DNA of 64,000 nucleotides from Arthrobacter sp. Hiyo4 (GCA_002370555.1 AP014718.1:2170001-2234000); one strand, 5' to 3'; numbered from the stretch's first letter, positions 33,351 through 43,871 are shown. Program-made: numbers and translations. Notes: generated by a model from the sequence alone, not told the origin.

Positions 33351-34088
33351 TCAGCCCAGCAGCTGTGACAGCGAGGTGATCTTGTGGCCGGTGAAATCCG
33401 GCGCAGGCTCCCCCACCCTGTTGAGCCACACGCCTATCAGGCCCGCCGCCGTCGAACCGTCTGCGTCCAGCATCCTGTTGTCCCCAACGTAGAGGGTCTC
33501 CTCCGGTGCGGTCCCCAAGAGGCGGACGCCTTCGAGGTAGATGGCCGGCTCGGGTTTGGCGACCCCCACGGTGTCCGTGCCAACCAGTCGCAGTATGCGT
33601 TCCAGGCCGGCGCTGTCGAGCTTGGCCCGCTGGTAGTCGTGCACATTGTTGCTCACGGCACCGTAGGGGATGCCGGCAGCGTCCAGCACGTCCAGGAGCG
33701 GCAGCACGTCCTCAAAGGCACGTACATAGCTGGGCTGCAGCCGGCTGTAGGCCGAGAGCCACCCGTGCGATTCTTCGCCGTCGGCAAGTTCGACACCGAA
33801 GTGCCCCAGGGCGGCGCGACCCCGCAGGAGGCGCTGGTCGTTGAAGGTCAGCTCCCCCGCCAGGTACCGGTCGTAGTAGTGCGTGGTCTCGTGCGTGAAG
33901 ATCCTGCCGAAACGCTCCCACCCGGCCTGGTCCAGGCCGGGCAGGAGATGTTCGCTGACCTCGCGCAGGGCTGTGGTCATGGCGTATTCGAGGTCCACCA
34001 GGGTGTCGTCGATGTCGAAGAGGACACCCCGGATCGTCCCGAAGCGCGTCTTCAGGACACCGTCAGCCGTGGTGCCGGTGGTGGACAT
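33351..34088 (-). CDS. HAD-superfamily hydrolase
   Basis: 245 residues, intact. Motif I is FDIDDTLVD (the first Asp is the phospho-acceptor), motif II-like AVSNNVHD, and motif III/IV VAKPEPAIYLEG and YVGDNRMLDADGSTAAGL. Probably a small-molecule phosphatase; the substrate is not predictable. Its ATG shares one base with the gltX stop codon, so it is coupled to gltX. Confidence 0.9.
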   Translation of the reverse strand: MSTTGTTADGVLKTRFGTIRGVLFDIDDTLVDLEYAMTTALREVSEHLLPGLDQAGWERFGRIFTHETTHYYDRYLAGELTFNDQRLLRGRAALGHFGVELADGEESHGWLSAYSRLQPSYVRAFEDVLPLLDVLDAAGIPYGAVSNNVHDYQRAKLDSAGLERILRLVGTDTVGVAKPEPAIYLEGVRLLGTAPEETLYVGDNRMLDADGSTAAGLIGVWLNRVGEPAPDFTGHKITSLSQLLG

Positions 34089-35600
34089 CAGCCGCGGAAG
34101 GTGCGGAGCCGGCTCAGGGACGAGTCCTTGCCCAGGATCACCATGGATTCGAAGAGCGGCGGCGAGATCCGGCGCCCGGAGATGGCCGTGCGGACAGGAC
34201 CGAAGGCCAGCCGCGGCTTCAGTCCGAGGTCCTCCACGAGCGCCTGCTTCAGGGCCGTCTGGATTTCCTCCGGGTTCCAGTCCTGTAGGGGCTCAAGGGC
34301 AGCAAGGGCGGCGTCGAGGACTTCGGTCAGGTTGGCGGGCAGTCCCTTGCGGGCGTCGTCTGCGACGTCGATCGCGTCGTCGGCCTTGAACAGGAAGGCG
34401 AGCATTTCCGGGGCCTCCCCAGCAGGGTGATCCGCTCCTGGACGAGGGGTGCGGCCTCGGTGAGGATCTCTTCCTCCCTGTCCGTGAGGATCTCCCCGAC
34501 CAGGTCCGCGGCCCGGAGGTACGGCACCAGGCGCGCACGGAAATCGGCGGCCTCAAGCAGCCGGACGTGCGTGCCGTTGATGGCCTCCGCCTTTTTCAGG
34601 TCAAAACGTGCCGGGTTGGCCAGCACATCGTGTATGTCGAAGTGCTCCACGAGCTGCTTGACAGTGAAGATGTCCTCGTCGGCGCTCAGGGACCAGCCCA
34701 GGAGGGACAGGTAGTTCAGAAGGCCTTCGGGAATGAAGCCGCGTTCACGGTGCAGGAACAGGCTGGACTCGGGGTCGCGCTTGGAGAGCTTCTTGTTGCC
34801 CTGGCCCATGACGTAGGGAAGGTGGCCGAACTCGGGCATGTACTCGGCCACGCCGATGGCGTAGAGGGCACGGTACAGGGCGATCTGGCGGGGCGTGGAG
34901 CTGAGCAGGTCTTCGCCGCGCAGCACGTGGGTGATTCCCATCAGGGCATCGTCCACCGGGTTTACCAGCGTGTACAACGGCGCGCCGTTGGCACGGACCA
35001 CCGCGAAGTCCGGCACGGATCCGGCCTTGAACGTGATCTCGCCGCGGACGAGGTCCTTGAAGGTGAGGTCCTCGTCCGGCATCCGAAGGCGCAGCACGGC
35101 CTGGCGGCCTTCTGCCTTGTACTGGGCCAGCTGTTCCTCAGTGATGTGACGGTCAAACCCGTCATAACCCAGCTTGGGTCCCGGGAAGCCGCACGGTGGC
35201 GGGCTTCGATTTCAGCCGGGGTGGAGTAGGACTCGTAAATGTGGCCGCCGGCCTTCAGCCGGGCGATGACATCTTGGTAGATGTCGCTGCGCTGGGACTG
35301 GCGGTACGGCTCGTGCGGGCCGCCCACCTCGACACCTTCGTCCCACGTGATGCCCAGCCACTTCAGCGCATCCAGCAGCTGGTGGTAGCTTTCCTCGCTG
35401 TCCCGCGCCGAGTCCGTATCCTCGATGCGGAAAACCAAGGTGCCCTTCGTGTGCCGGGCATAGGCCCAGTTGAACAGCGCCGTCCGGATCAGGCCCACGT
35501 GCGGGGTGCCCGTGGGTGACGGGCAGAACCGCACCCGGACCGGGGTTTCGGCAGTGACGGACGGGATAGCGGCAGGGTTCAGCGCGGAGGCAGTAGTCAT
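34088..35600 (-). CDS. gltX: Glutamyl-tRNA synthetase
   Basis: About 504 residues with missing bases near 35165 and 34415. Class I synthetase: [21 protein letters not shown] holds the HIGH-type motif as HVGL, and KLSKRD is the KMSKS-type loop. It charges tRNA-Glu and, where Gln-tRNA is made by transamidation as in most actinobacteria, tRNA-Gln too. tRNA-Glu and tRNA-Gln genes lie 2.4 kb downstream. Start ATG 35600. Confidence 0.95.
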
Positions 35601-35620
35601 AGTGGTTCCAACTTTACCCG

Positions 35621-36396
35621 TCAGCGGCGGACCACCGGGTTGGACAGGCGGCCGATGCCTTCGATCTCCACGTCGTACCGGTCCCCTGCGGTGACGAGGT
35701 CGACGCCGGCAGGGGTGCCGGTCATGATGACGTCACCGGGGAGCAGGGTGAAGGCCTGGGACACGATGGAGACGATTTCCCGGACGCTGCGGATCATCTG
35801 GCTGGTGCTGCCGTCCTGGCGCAGTTCGCCGTTGAGCCAGCCCTTGATGGCCAGGTCTTCGGTGTCCAGCTCGGTCTCAATCCACGGTCCGAGGGGTGCC
35901 GACGTGTCGAAGCCCTTGGCCCGCGCCCACTGCAGGTCCGTTTTCTGGACATCGCGGGCGGTGAGGTCGTTGCCGCAGGTGTAGCCGAAGATGACGTCGT
36001 CGACGCGGTCTTCCGGGACGTCCTTGCAGATTCGGCCGATGACCACACACAGCTCGGCCTCGAACGAAACCTCGTCTGAGAATTCCGGCAGCACAATGGG
36101 ATCCCCGGGCCGATAACGGAGGTGTTCGGCTTCAGGAACAGCAGCGGCTGCTGCGGGACTTCATTGCCCAGCTCGGCGGCGTGTTCAGCGAAGTTGCGGC
36201 CCACGCCGATCACCTTGCTGCGGGGAATGATCGGCGCCAGGAGCCGGACGTCTTCAAGCTTGTGCTTGACGTGGGTGCGCTCCACACCGTTGAAGAAGGG
36301 GTCGCCGTTGATGACAGTGATTTCCTCACTGCCGGGCTCGCCTTCAACAACGCCGTAGAGGGGATCAGAATCGACTACAAACCTGGCAATACGCAT
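35621..36396 (-). CDS. Fumarylacetoacetate hydrolase family protein
   Basis: About 258 residues with one missing base near 36105. The FAH fold is clear: [16 protein letters not shown], metal ligands in [27 protein letters not shown] and [13 protein letters not shown]. Such enzymes cleave acylpyruvates or act in aromatic degradation; the exact substrate is unknown. The gene lies 20 bases upstream of gltX in the same direction, an arrangement common in Arthrobacter. Confidence 0.92.
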
Positions 36397-36452
36397 GGTT
36401 GTTAGCCTACCGTCTTGAGCGGCGGCACCTGCCCTTGCGTCACGTCCGACGG

Positions 36453-37249
36453 TCAGGCCCCGGGCAGCCCACGGAGGTAGTCAAGCTGCGCGGCTACCGA
36501 CATTTCGGCCGCCCGCCGGACAGAAGGTTCGACGTCGGCGTACACGTCGTCTGCCACGCCCGCCACAGTGGCGTCCCCGCCAAGCCGGACCAGCGCCGCG
36601 CGGATCTGCGCCAGTCTCTCGTGCCGGTGCTCGCGGTAGGCACGAGTGATGGCCTCCAATGAGGGCAGCACCGGGCCGTGGGCCGGCAGGACGGTGGCCT
36701 GGCCAAGGGCTTCGAGCCGGTCCAGTGACTCGAGGTAGTCCCCCAGCCTGCCGTCCGGGTAGTCCAGCATGGTGGTACCGCGGCCCAGGATGGTGTCGCC
36801 GGTCAGCACTGAGCCGTGCGGGCCGTCGTCGGGAAGGTGGAAGCAGAGGGAATCCGAGGTGTGGCCCGGCGTGGCCAGAACCCTGATGGAAACGCCCGCC
36901 GCCTGGATGATTTCGCCGTCCCGCAGTGGCTCGCCGCCGCCGTGGCAGTGCCGGGGATCGGCCGCGCGGACGGGGGCGCCGGTGAGCTCATGGAGCCGCT
37001 GGGAGCCTGCCGTGTGGTCGGCGTGCCGATGCGTCACCAGAATAAGTTCCACGGGGCCCACATCGGCGAGGCGGCGGAGGTGGCCTCGTCCGCCGGACCC
37101 GGATCCACCACCACGGATGTACTGGCGCCGGGGGCGGAGATGACGTACGAATTGGTGCCGTCCAGGCTCATGGGCCCGGGGTTGGGCGCCAGGAAGAAAG
37201 CCGTCAGCGGGCTGGCAGCGACTGGAATGCGGCTCGAGGTGGAGGTCAC
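36453..37249 (-). CDS. MBL-fold metallo-hydrolase
   Basis: About 265 residues with one missing base near 37050. The zinc-binding [10 protein letters not shown] is present, with [26 protein letters not shown] and PAHGPVL further on. The C-terminal winged-helix-like region is typical of the LACTB2/glyoxalase-II-like group. Possible roles are thioester or RNA hydrolysis. The start is GTG at 37249 without a clear SD. It is followed by the FAH gene 56 bases later. Confidence 0.9.
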
Positions 37250-37348
37250 TGCACCATCTTCGCATCAGGACGGCACGGAATAAGCGCACCCCCGGGGCGG
37301 GTTATGGCTGGTGAACCCACCGCCCAGAGAGAGCAGCCAGGCACCACC

Positions 37349-37950
37349 ATGAGCACTTCACCCACCATCTCGCTGTCCGAACTGTTGTCCGGCGCCGACG
37401 CCGCAGGACACGACCACGCACTGACGGAGAAGAACAGCGGCCTGCAGCACATCCACAACCACGCGACGGGCTCCATTGTCTGGTTTCCCACGTGGCAGAA
37501 GTTCCGCGAAACCACCGATTGGCGCGAGGAAGTCGATGCTTCGCCGAGGACCTCAAGTCGGGTTCACAGCTGGTGGAAAAAGTGGCGTCCCATTCCGTAG
37601 CCGGAGAGTTGGAGTCACTCCTGAAGCGCGCCGCGGCAGCGAGTGATGCGAACACCTTTGTCCAGGACAACCTGACCAGGCACCTGACGCGGACCTGGGC
37701 TATTGCCGACGCCGTCGCCGAGGTAACAGGCAAGGACCTGCCCAACGGAGGCACCAAACAGACCATCTTTGCTGACTATCCCTATGACGTTTACGCCCAG
37801 GACGGCGGCGCTTTCGCCACCGCGCTCTGGAACGACGTCATCGATGCCCGCCGCAACCGCGCCCTGGCCGACGAAGCGGCACGCAAAGCCCTGAAGCCGG
37901 TCTCGCGCAAGGCCCTGAAGAACGCTGCCCGGAAGACCGCCCGCCGCTGA
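37349..37950 (+). CDS. Hypothetical protein with basic C-terminus
   Basis: About 200 residues with one missing base near 37540. I do not recognise a family. It contains HIHNHATGSIVWFPTWQKFRE and TIFADYPYDVYAQDGG, no signal peptide and no membrane segment. The C-terminus is a Lys/Arg/Ala-rich tail (SRKALKNAARKTARR) that could bind nucleic acid. It is divergent from the MBL hydrolase and convergent with ilvE. Confidence 0.65.
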
Positions 37951-37966
37951 AGGTGCTTGGAAACAG

Positions 37967-38029
37967 CAACGCGGGGTCACTAAACGCCCAATCCGATGGG
38001 AATATCGGGTGTGAAGTGACCCCGCGTTG
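37967..38029. terminator. Bidirectional terminator between hypothetical gene and ilvE
   Basis: A perfect 15-bp stem CAACGCGGGGTCACT (37967-37981) with AGTGACCCCGCGTTG (38015-38029) and a 33-base loop. It lies in the 105-base gap between convergent stops. There is no strong T-run. Confidence 0.7.
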
Positions 38030-38055
38030 TGGTGGTCGGGCCGGGGTTGCGGAGC

Positions 38056-39168
38056 CTAGGCCAGTCGGGTCAGCCAGCCGTGGGTATCCGCCACGGTTCC
38101 GGTCTGGATGCCGAGGAGCTGTTCGCGGATGGCCATGGTGGTCTCGCCCGCCTTCGCGTCCTCGGAGCCGATGAATTCGGTGGTGTCCTTGAGGACACCG
38201 ATCGGGGTGATCACCGCTGCGGTGCCGCAGGCGAAGACCTCGGCGATCTCACCGGAGGCCACACCGTCGCGCCATTCATCTAGGGTGATCTTGCGCTCGG
38301 TGACCTCACGGCCCATGTCCTTGGCCACCTGGATAACGGACATCCTGGTGATTCCTTCCAGGATGGTTCCGGTGAGTGCAGGAGTCACGAGGGATCCGTC
38401 CTTCATCACAAAGAACACGTTCATGCCGCCGAGCTCTTCGACGGCGTTGTCGTTGAACTGGTCCAGGAACAGCACCTGCTTGCAGCCGTTGGCCTCAGCC
38501 TCCTGCTGGGCGATGAGCGAGGCTGCGTAGTTGCCCCCGCATTTGGCGTCGCCTGTGCCACCGCGTCCGGCACGGGCGTACTCCCGCGAGATCCAGATGG
38601 ACACGGGCTTGAGCTCGCCGCCGAAGTAGTTGCCGGCGGGCGACGCGATCACGCGGAAGGACACCTCCCGCGCTGCGCGGACACCCAGGAACGCCTCGGT
38701 GGCGATCATGAACGGGCGCAGGTACAGGGCCTCGCCGTCACCGGCGGGAACCCATTCCTTGTCCGCCTGCACGAGCTCCCGGATGGCGCCGAGGAAGTAT
38801 TCCTCGGGCAGTTCCGGAAGGGCCAGGCGTCGGGCCGACTTGTTCAGGCGGGCCGCGTTGGCCTCCGGACGGAAGGTCCAGATTGAGCCGTCTGCGTGGC
38901 GGTATGCCTTAAGGCCTTCGAAGATCTCCTGGCCGTAGTGCAGCACCGCGGCAGACGGGTCTAGGGAGATGGGTCCGTAGGCCTCAACGCGGGCGTTGTG
39001 CCAGCCACCCTCGCCTTGCTCGTTGACGCTGTAGTCGACGACGGCGGTGTGGTCGGTGAAGTAGTTGCCAAATCCCGGGTTTGCCAGGATGGCTGCACGC
39101 TCTTCAGCTGGCTTCGGGGTTGCCGAGAGCTGCTGGTTAAATTCGACGCCATGGGCGGTCTGAGTCAT
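38056..39168 (-). CDS. ilvE: Branched-chain amino acid aminotransferase
   Basis: 370 residues, intact, from ATG 39168, which follows GGAGG by 4 bases. An upstream ATG at 39228 is in frame but lacks an SD. Fold-type IV aminotransferase, last step of Val, Leu and Ile synthesis. HYGQEIFEGLKAYRH and KCGGNYAASLIAQQEA (PLP lysine region) are visible, then GGMNVFFV and GTAAVITPIG. It follows leuB, with a hairpin between them. Confidence 0.96.
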   Translation of the reverse strand: MTQTAHGVEFNQQLSATPKPAEERAAILANPGFGNYFTDHTAVVDYSVNEQGEGGWHNARVEAYGPISLDPSAAVLHYGQEIFEGLKAYRHADGSIWTFRPEANAARLNKSARRLALPELPEEYFLGAIRELVQADKEWVPAGDGEALYLRPFMIATEAFLGVRAAREVSFRVIASPAGNYFGGELKPVSIWISREYARAGRGGTGDAKCGGNYAASLIAQQEAEANGCKQVLFLDQFNDNAVEELGGMNVFFVMKDGSLVTPALTGTILEGITRMSVIQVAKDMGREVTERKITLDEWRDGVASGEIAEVFACGTAAVITPIGVLKDTTEFIGSEDAKAGETTMAIREQLLGIQTGTVADTHGWLTRLA

Positions 39169-39184
39169 GGTTCCTCCACGATCG

Positions 39185-39226
39185 GCTGCCTTCTGAATGT
39201 GGTTCAGCACTGAACCGCAAGGCAGC
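39185..39226. promoter_or_regulatory. Two-tier hairpin/palindrome upstream of ilvE
   Basis: The outer stem GCTGCCTT (39185-39192) pairs with AAGGCAGC (39219-39226). The inner palindrome GGTTCAG-CA-CTGAACC occupies 39201-39216. It starts 17 bases upstream of the ilvE ATG. It could be a protein operator, or an mRNA structure close to the ribosome binding site. Confidence 0.5.
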
Positions 39227-39279
39227 ATTTGGTGATTCGAAACTAGCTTACGCCGGTTAACCGAGTCTCAAGAGCAAGC

Positions 39280-40332
39280 CTAGAGCGCTGCGGCGATGGC
39301 GTCCCCGACGGCGCTGGTACTGCGGGCGCCGCCGTCGCGGGTTTCGACGTCGGCGATCACCGCAGCTTCGATCCTGCGGGCCGCGGCGGTGTAGCCGAGA
39401 TGGTCCAGCAGGAGCACCGCCGACAGGATGGCCGCGGTGGGATCTGCCTTCTGCTGTCCGGCGATGTCCGGGGCCGAACCGTGGACAGGTTCAAACATGG
39501 ACGGGGCAGTGCGGTCCATGTTGATGTTGCCCGACGCCGCGAGCCCGATGCCGCCGGTGATGGCTGCAGCGAGGTCAGTGAGGATGTCGCCGAAGAGGTT
39601 GTCGGTGACAATGACATCGAAGCGTGAGGGGTCGGTGACCATAAAGATGGTGGCCGCATCAACGTGCAGGTAATCGTGGGTGACCTCGGGGAATTCCCGG
39701 GCCACCGCCTCGACGGTGCGCTTCCACAGGTGGCCGGCGTAGACCAGGACGTTGTGCTTGTGCACCAGGGTCACATGCTTGCGTTCCCGGGCGCTGGCGC
39801 GGCGGAAGGCATCGCGGACAACGCGCTCCACGCCATATGCCGTGTTCAGTGAGACCTCGGTGGCCACCTCGTGGGGTGTGCCGGTGCGAAGCGAGCCGCC
39901 GTTGCCCACATACGGACCCTCGGTTCCCTCACGGACGACGATGAAATCGATGATGCCGGGATTGGCCAGCGGGCTGCCGACTGTTCCGTACAGCCGCGAC
40001 GGCCGCAGGTTGACGTAGTGGTCCAGGCTGAAGCGGAGCTTGAGGAGCATTTCCCGCTCGATGATGCCGGACGGAATCCGGGTGTCGCCGGGAGCGGCAC
40101 CGACAGCACCGAAGAGGATCGCGTCCCGTGTACGCAGATCGGCGAGGACCTCATCCGGAAGGGTCTCGCCGGTGGCCAGCCAGTGCTCGGCACCGAGCCG
40201 GTAGTGGGTCTGCTCGAGGACAACGCCTTCAGCGGCGACAGCCTTTTCGAGGACTTTCAGTGCCTCGGCAATGACCTCTGGGCCAATGCCGTCACCGGGA
40301 ATGACAGCGAGATTGATCGTGGATGCACTCAT
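39280..40332 (-). CDS. leuB: 3-isopropylmalate dehydrogenase
   Basis: 350 residues, intact. NAD-dependent oxidative decarboxylation in leucine synthesis. It starts [20 protein letters not shown]. The substrate-binding arginines lie in LRPSRLYG and [14 protein letters not shown], and the metal-binding region is [17 protein letters not shown]. It is preceded by a TCTCA-N5-TGAGA palindrome, suggesting control with leuCD. ilvE follows 111 bases downstream. Confidence 0.97.
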   Translation of the reverse strand: MSASTINLAVIPGDGIGPEVIAEALKVLEKAVAAEGVVLEQTHYRLGAEHWLATGETLPDEVLADLRTRDAILFGAVGAAPGDTRIPSGIIEREMLLKLRFSLDHYVNLRPSRLYGTVGSPLANPGIIDFIVVREGTEGPYVGNGGSLRTGTPHEVATEVSLNTAYGVERVVRDAFRRASARERKHVTLVHKHNVLVYAGHLWKRTVEAVAREFPEVTHDYLHVDAATIFMVTDPSRFDVIVTDNLFGDILTDLAAAITGGIGLAASGNINMDRTAPSMFEPVHGSAPDIAGQQKADPTAAILSAVLLLDHLGYTAAARRIEAAVIADVETRDGGARSTSAVGDAIAAAL

Positions 40333-40372
40333 GCTCCAAGAATATTTAGATCATCCGCATGCCGGACAATCA

Positions 40373-40389
40373 GTCTCATTTAATGAGAC
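40373..40389. promoter_or_regulatory. Palindromic operator upstream of leuB
   Basis: GTCTCA-TTTAA-TGAGAC, a perfect 6-bp-arm inverted repeat 41 bases upstream of the leuB ATG. It overlaps the sortase stop codon. It matches the sites at leuCD/ltbR and ilvD in arms and spacer length, so it is the likely LtbR-type binding site. Confidence 0.72.
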
Positions 40390-41070
40390 GGAGGCGCGCG
40401 TCCTCCGGTGAGGCCACCACCACCACGTTGGTGCCCCAGGCATCACCCGTATAGCAGGAAATCAGGACCAGCCTGTTGGGTGCCACCTGCCAGATGGGGC
40501 TGTCTTTAAGGCCGGACTTGACGTAGGTAGTCACCAAGTCCACCAGGTAGGCCACTTCACCCGTGGCTGTGGCCACGGTCAGCCTGTCACCCGCAGCCGC
40601 GTGTGTACTCAGCCGGTTGAACGGCGCATCCCGGTCCGTCCAGCTATGCCCGGCAATATAGGTGGTATTGACCGAGCCCGCGCCGGGGGCGCCGTAGGGC
40701 GACAGCCAGTAGCCGTCCATGGTGGGGGCGGCACGATGGTCTGGGTGGCCTGGTCCTCGCCGGTGGGTTCGAGCGGATGGACCACCACATCGATGTCTGC
40801 AGCCGGGTACACCAGCCGCTGCGGCGGCGACGCCGCCGGACCCGCCGGGACCGCCGGGACCGGGTCTCCGATGTCAGTGGAGGGTGTGGGGGTGGACGGC
40901 ACTGGGGCCTGGGTGGTCTGCTGCACCGCAACCCCGGTCACCGTCGGCGAAGTGCCCGGCCCGGCCAGGAATGGGAGAAACGCGAACGCCAGGTAGGCCA
41001 GCATGCCGCACAGCCCCACGAAGACGACGCTTTTGGTGGTAAAGAGCCTTCGATCGCTGTCCATGGTCAC
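40376..41070 (-). CDS. Sortase (class F-like)
   Basis: About 231 residues with one missing base near 40725. An N-terminal membrane helix (VVFVGLCGMLAYLAFAFLPFLAG) is followed by a Pro/Thr linker and a sortase beta-barrel. The catalytic His is in YIAGHSW and the catalytic Cys in LVLISCYTG; an Arg lies near the end. Sortases cleave C-terminal sorting signals and attach proteins to the envelope. It lies 109 bases downstream of a surface protein gene in the same direction, the likely substrate. Confidence 0.85.
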
Positions 41071-41179
41071 CCCGCTTGTGAGTCGGATTTGCCTGGTTTG
41101 CCGGCAGGCGCCGTGCCCTTTGCGGCCACGGCGCCTGCCGGTGATTCAAACAGCGCCCCTGCGGGGCCAGTAGCCGGCG

Positions 41180-42007
41180 TCATTCCTTCCGGGGCCGGGA
41201 TACGGTACCGCTGGCTGCCAGGGTCCTGCGGGCAGCCACTCCCGCTGCAGCGAGCAACATCACGACGATGCCAGCGGCCCAGGGGGCGATGGAAACGTCA
41301 GTCGAACCTGCCACTGCAGTCTGGACATTGAAGCCAGGGTTGTTGGCAGCTACGGCACCTTGACCCGCCGGCGCACCCACAACAGCACCTCTGGGAGTTT
41401 CGCCCGTCGTCACCGGAGTTACAGCAGGCGGGACCACCGGAGGAACAACAGGTGGCACTACTGGCGGCACCGTTGTGGGAACGCAGCCGTTGTAATAGGT
41501 TGCCTGCCCGTTAGCCGTCCAGTTCTGGCCTTCAGGCAGCACCTTGTCGTTGTTCGGCGGGATGATGTCTTCAGTGTGCTGGTGGTTGGCGTTGGCGTGG
41601 CCGTTGAGCCCCTGCAGGGCGATCGTAATCGGCCGGTATGGGTTTGTGTCGGAGCCGGTGGCGTGGCAGATGCTGATTTTGTGATCGCCGTTGCCGTTAC
41701 CATTGCCGTTAACCTCGCCTGGTGCGGCGCAGCCTGCATTCCAGATACTTGCCTTGTCAAGGTTCTGGCCGCCGGGAAGAACTTTCCCGTCGCTGGCCGG
41801 AATGATGTCCTCATCGTGCTGATGGCCCACGTGGGCGTTGAGCGCGTTGAGGCTGATGGTCTCCGGCACGTAGGGATTGTTTTCCGAGCCGGTGGCGTGG
41901 CAAATGGTGATCTTTTTCTCGTCCTCAGAAGGCGACGCGGTGGCCGGCGCAGTGGCACCCAATAGCGCAAGACCCGCGACACCAAAAGCGGCAAGGATCC
42001 GTTTCAT
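41180..42007 (-). CDS. Surface protein with two CHATG repeats and C-terminal anchor
   Basis: 275 residues, intact, from ATG 42007 with an upstream GGAG; ATG 42019 is an alternative. A signal peptide is followed by two repeats of about 60 residues. Each begins ICHATGS, carries a His-rich HxHxEDIIP segment, then VLPxGQN, and closes with a Cys. A linker with PPVVPP units and a C-terminal hydrophobic helix with a basic tail follow. Twenty residues before the helix is NVQTA, reminiscent of the NPQTN sortase B signal; there is no LPxTG. The repeat family is widespread on actinobacterial surfaces and of unknown function. Confidence 0.8.
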   Translation of the reverse strand: MKRILAAFGVAGLALLGATAPATASPSEDEKKITICHATGSENNPYVPETISLNALNAHVGHQHDEDIIPASDGKVLPGGQNLDKASIWNAGCAAPGEVNGNGNGNGDHKISICHATGSDTNPYRPITIALQGLNGHANANHQHTEDIIPPNNDKVLPEGQNWTANGQATYYNGCVPTTVPPVVPPVVPPVVPPAVTPVTTGETPRGAVVGAPAGQGAVAANNPGFNVQTAVAGSTDVSIAPWAAGIVVMLLAAAGVAARRTLAASGTVSRPRKE

Positions 42008-42023
42008 TTCCGTCTCCATCCAT

Positions 42024-42049
42024 TGTCTGGTCCAAACTGATCAGACAAG
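42024..42049. promoter_or_regulatory. Inverted repeat upstream of CHATG surface protein
   Basis: TTGTCTGGTC and GATCAGACAA are inverted arms (9 of 10 pairs) with a 6-base spacer, directly upstream of the ribosome binding site. This looks like a dimeric repressor site. The rest of the 258-base gap to metG holds no gene that I can see. Confidence 0.5.
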
Positions 42050-42277
42050 TGGAAGAACGGCGCCAACCCCGACACGGAGGGCTAAAGGCAAACGGACAGC
42101 ATCGGGGGCGACGGTTCTCCCAGATGCGAATCATCAGTTTGCTAACCAGATAAGGCTAGGCAGACGGACACCATGATGTCTCCAGTACTCAGTACCCGCC
42201 TTACAAGGTGGGCCCTACTGACCGGCCCCGGAACCGTACTCAGTCCGCGTACCAGCAAGTAGCCAGCAGGGACATAC

Positions 42278-43837
42278 CTAGGCTTCGGCCGGTTCCTCAT
42301 ACTTGGGGAAGACGGGCGCCGGAGCCGGCAGCGGAGTTCCGGCAACAATAGGTGTGGTGAGCGCGGAGAACTGGCGGGATCCACCGTCGGGCTGTCCCAA
42401 GGTGTCCAACAGCGCGGCCGTGGCGGTGGGCATCACTGGCTGGGCCAGGATAGCCACGATGCGCAGCACTTCCAGCGTCACGTACAGCACGGTGTTCATG
42501 CGTTCGACGTCGGTCTTCCGCAGTACCCAGGGAGCCTGCTCGGCAAAGTAAGCGTTGGTGTCCCCCAGAACGCCCCAGATGGCCTCGAGTGCGCGGCTGA
42601 ATTCCTGCTTTTCGAAGGCAGCCCGGGCCGTCTCCAGAAGCCCGTTGGCCTGTGCCAGGATCGCGGTGTCTTCCGCCGTGAAGTCACCAGGGACCGGGAC
42701 CCGGCCCTCGCAGTTCTTGGCCACCATGGACAGCGAACGCTGCGCCAGGTTGCCGAAGTTGTTGGCCAGGTCCGAGTTCATGCGGCCCACGATGGCCTCA
42801 TGGTTGTAGCTGCCGTCGGCGCCGAACGGGACCTCTCGGAGGAAGAAGAACCGTACCTGGTCCAGCCCGTACTGCGCCACGAAGTCTGCCGGTGCCACCA
42901 CGTTGCCGAGGGACTTGGACATCTTCACACCGTTGTTGTGCAGGAAGCCGTGGATCATGACGCGCTTGGGCAGCTCAAGGCCGGCGCTCATCAGGAACGC
43001 CGGCCAGTAGATAGCGTGGAACCGTGAGATGTCCTTGCCGATCACGTGCACATCGGCGGGCCAGAACTTCTTGAAGGATTCCGAGTCGACGTCCGGGTAA
43101 CCGACGCCCGTCAGGTAATTGGTCAGCGCATCAACCCAGACGTACATCACGTGCTTGTTGTTGCCGGGGACGGGGACACCCCAGTCGAATGTGGTGCGGC
43201 TGATCGACAGGTCTTCGAGGCCGCGCCTGACGAAGCTTATGACCTCGTTGAAACGGGACTGCGGTGCCCCGAACTCCGGCTGGGCCTCGTACAGCGCCAG
43301 CAGGCGGTCCTGGTAGGAGGACAGCCGGAAGAAGTAGCTCTCCTCAGCCGTCCACGTCACCTCGGTGTCCGTCTCCTTGGAGTACCGCACGCCGTCGTCC
43401 TTGACCAGGGTGTCGTCCTCCACGTAGAAGGCCTCGTCCCGGACGGAGTACCAGCCCTCGTACTTGGACAGGTAGATGTCGCCGTTGGCTTCCATTTTCT
43501 TCCAGATGGCCTGCGACGCTGCGTAGTGGTCGGCGTCCGTGGTCCGGATGAAGCGGTCATACGTGATCCCCAGCGCGGCGTGGGCAGACTTGTAAATTTC
43601 CGCGTTGCGGTCCACCAGCTCCTTGGGCGAGACGCCTTCCTTCTCGGCCGCCTGCGCAATCTTCATGCCATGCTCATCCGTGCCCGTCAGGAACATCACG
43701 TCAAAGCCGTCAAGCCGCTTGAAACGCGCCATGGCGTCGGTGGCGATGTACTCGTAGGCATGCCCGATGTGCGGAACACCGTTCGGGTACGTGATGGCCG
43801 TGGTGATGTAGAACGGGGTTTTTGCTGTTGCGCTCAC
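42278..43837 (-). CDS. metG: Methionyl-tRNA synthetase
   Basis: 519 residues, intact. Class I synthetase: [15 protein letters not shown] holds the HIGH motif and VKMSKSLGN the KMSKS loop. The length and the absence of the zinc-knuckle cysteines match the MetRS1-type short enzyme of mycobacteria and relatives. It lacks the C-terminal dimerisation domain. Start ATG 43837. It follows the ABC transporter ATPase by 34 bases in the opposite order (downstream of it on the minus strand). Confidence 0.96.
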   Translation of the reverse strand: MSATAKTPFYITTAITYPNGVPHIGHAYEYIATDAMARFKRLDGFDVMFLTGTDEHGMKIAQAAEKEGVSPKELVDRNAEIYKSAHAALGITYDRFIRTTDADHYAASQAIWKKMEANGDIYLSKYEGWYSVRDEAFYVEDDTLVKDDGVRYSKETDTEVTWTAEESYFFRLSSYQDRLLALYEAQPEFGAPQSRFNEVISFVRRGLEDLSISRTTFDWGVPVPGNNKHVMYVWVDALTNYLTGVGYPDVDSESFKKFWPADVHVIGKDISRFHAIYWPAFLMSAGLELPKRVMIHGFLHNNGVKMSKSLGNVVAPADFVAQYGLDQVRFFFLREVPFGADGSYNHEAIVGRMNSDLANNFGNLAQRSLSMVAKNCEGRVPVPGDFTAEDTAILAQANGLLETARAAFEKQEFSRALEAIWGVLGDTNAYFAEQAPWVLRKTDVERMNTVLYVTLEVLRIVAILAQPVMPTATAALLDTLGQPDGGSRQFSALTTPIVAGTPLPAPAPVFPKYEEPAEA

Positions 43838-43871
43838 GTGCGGACGTTACCTTTGGTGCGGAGGGGCAGGG

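Noticed and set aside
41395..41460. Repeated short units in the CHATG gene as a CRISPR or tandem-repeat array
   Set aside because: They are codons for a PPVVPP linker within an intact reading frame.
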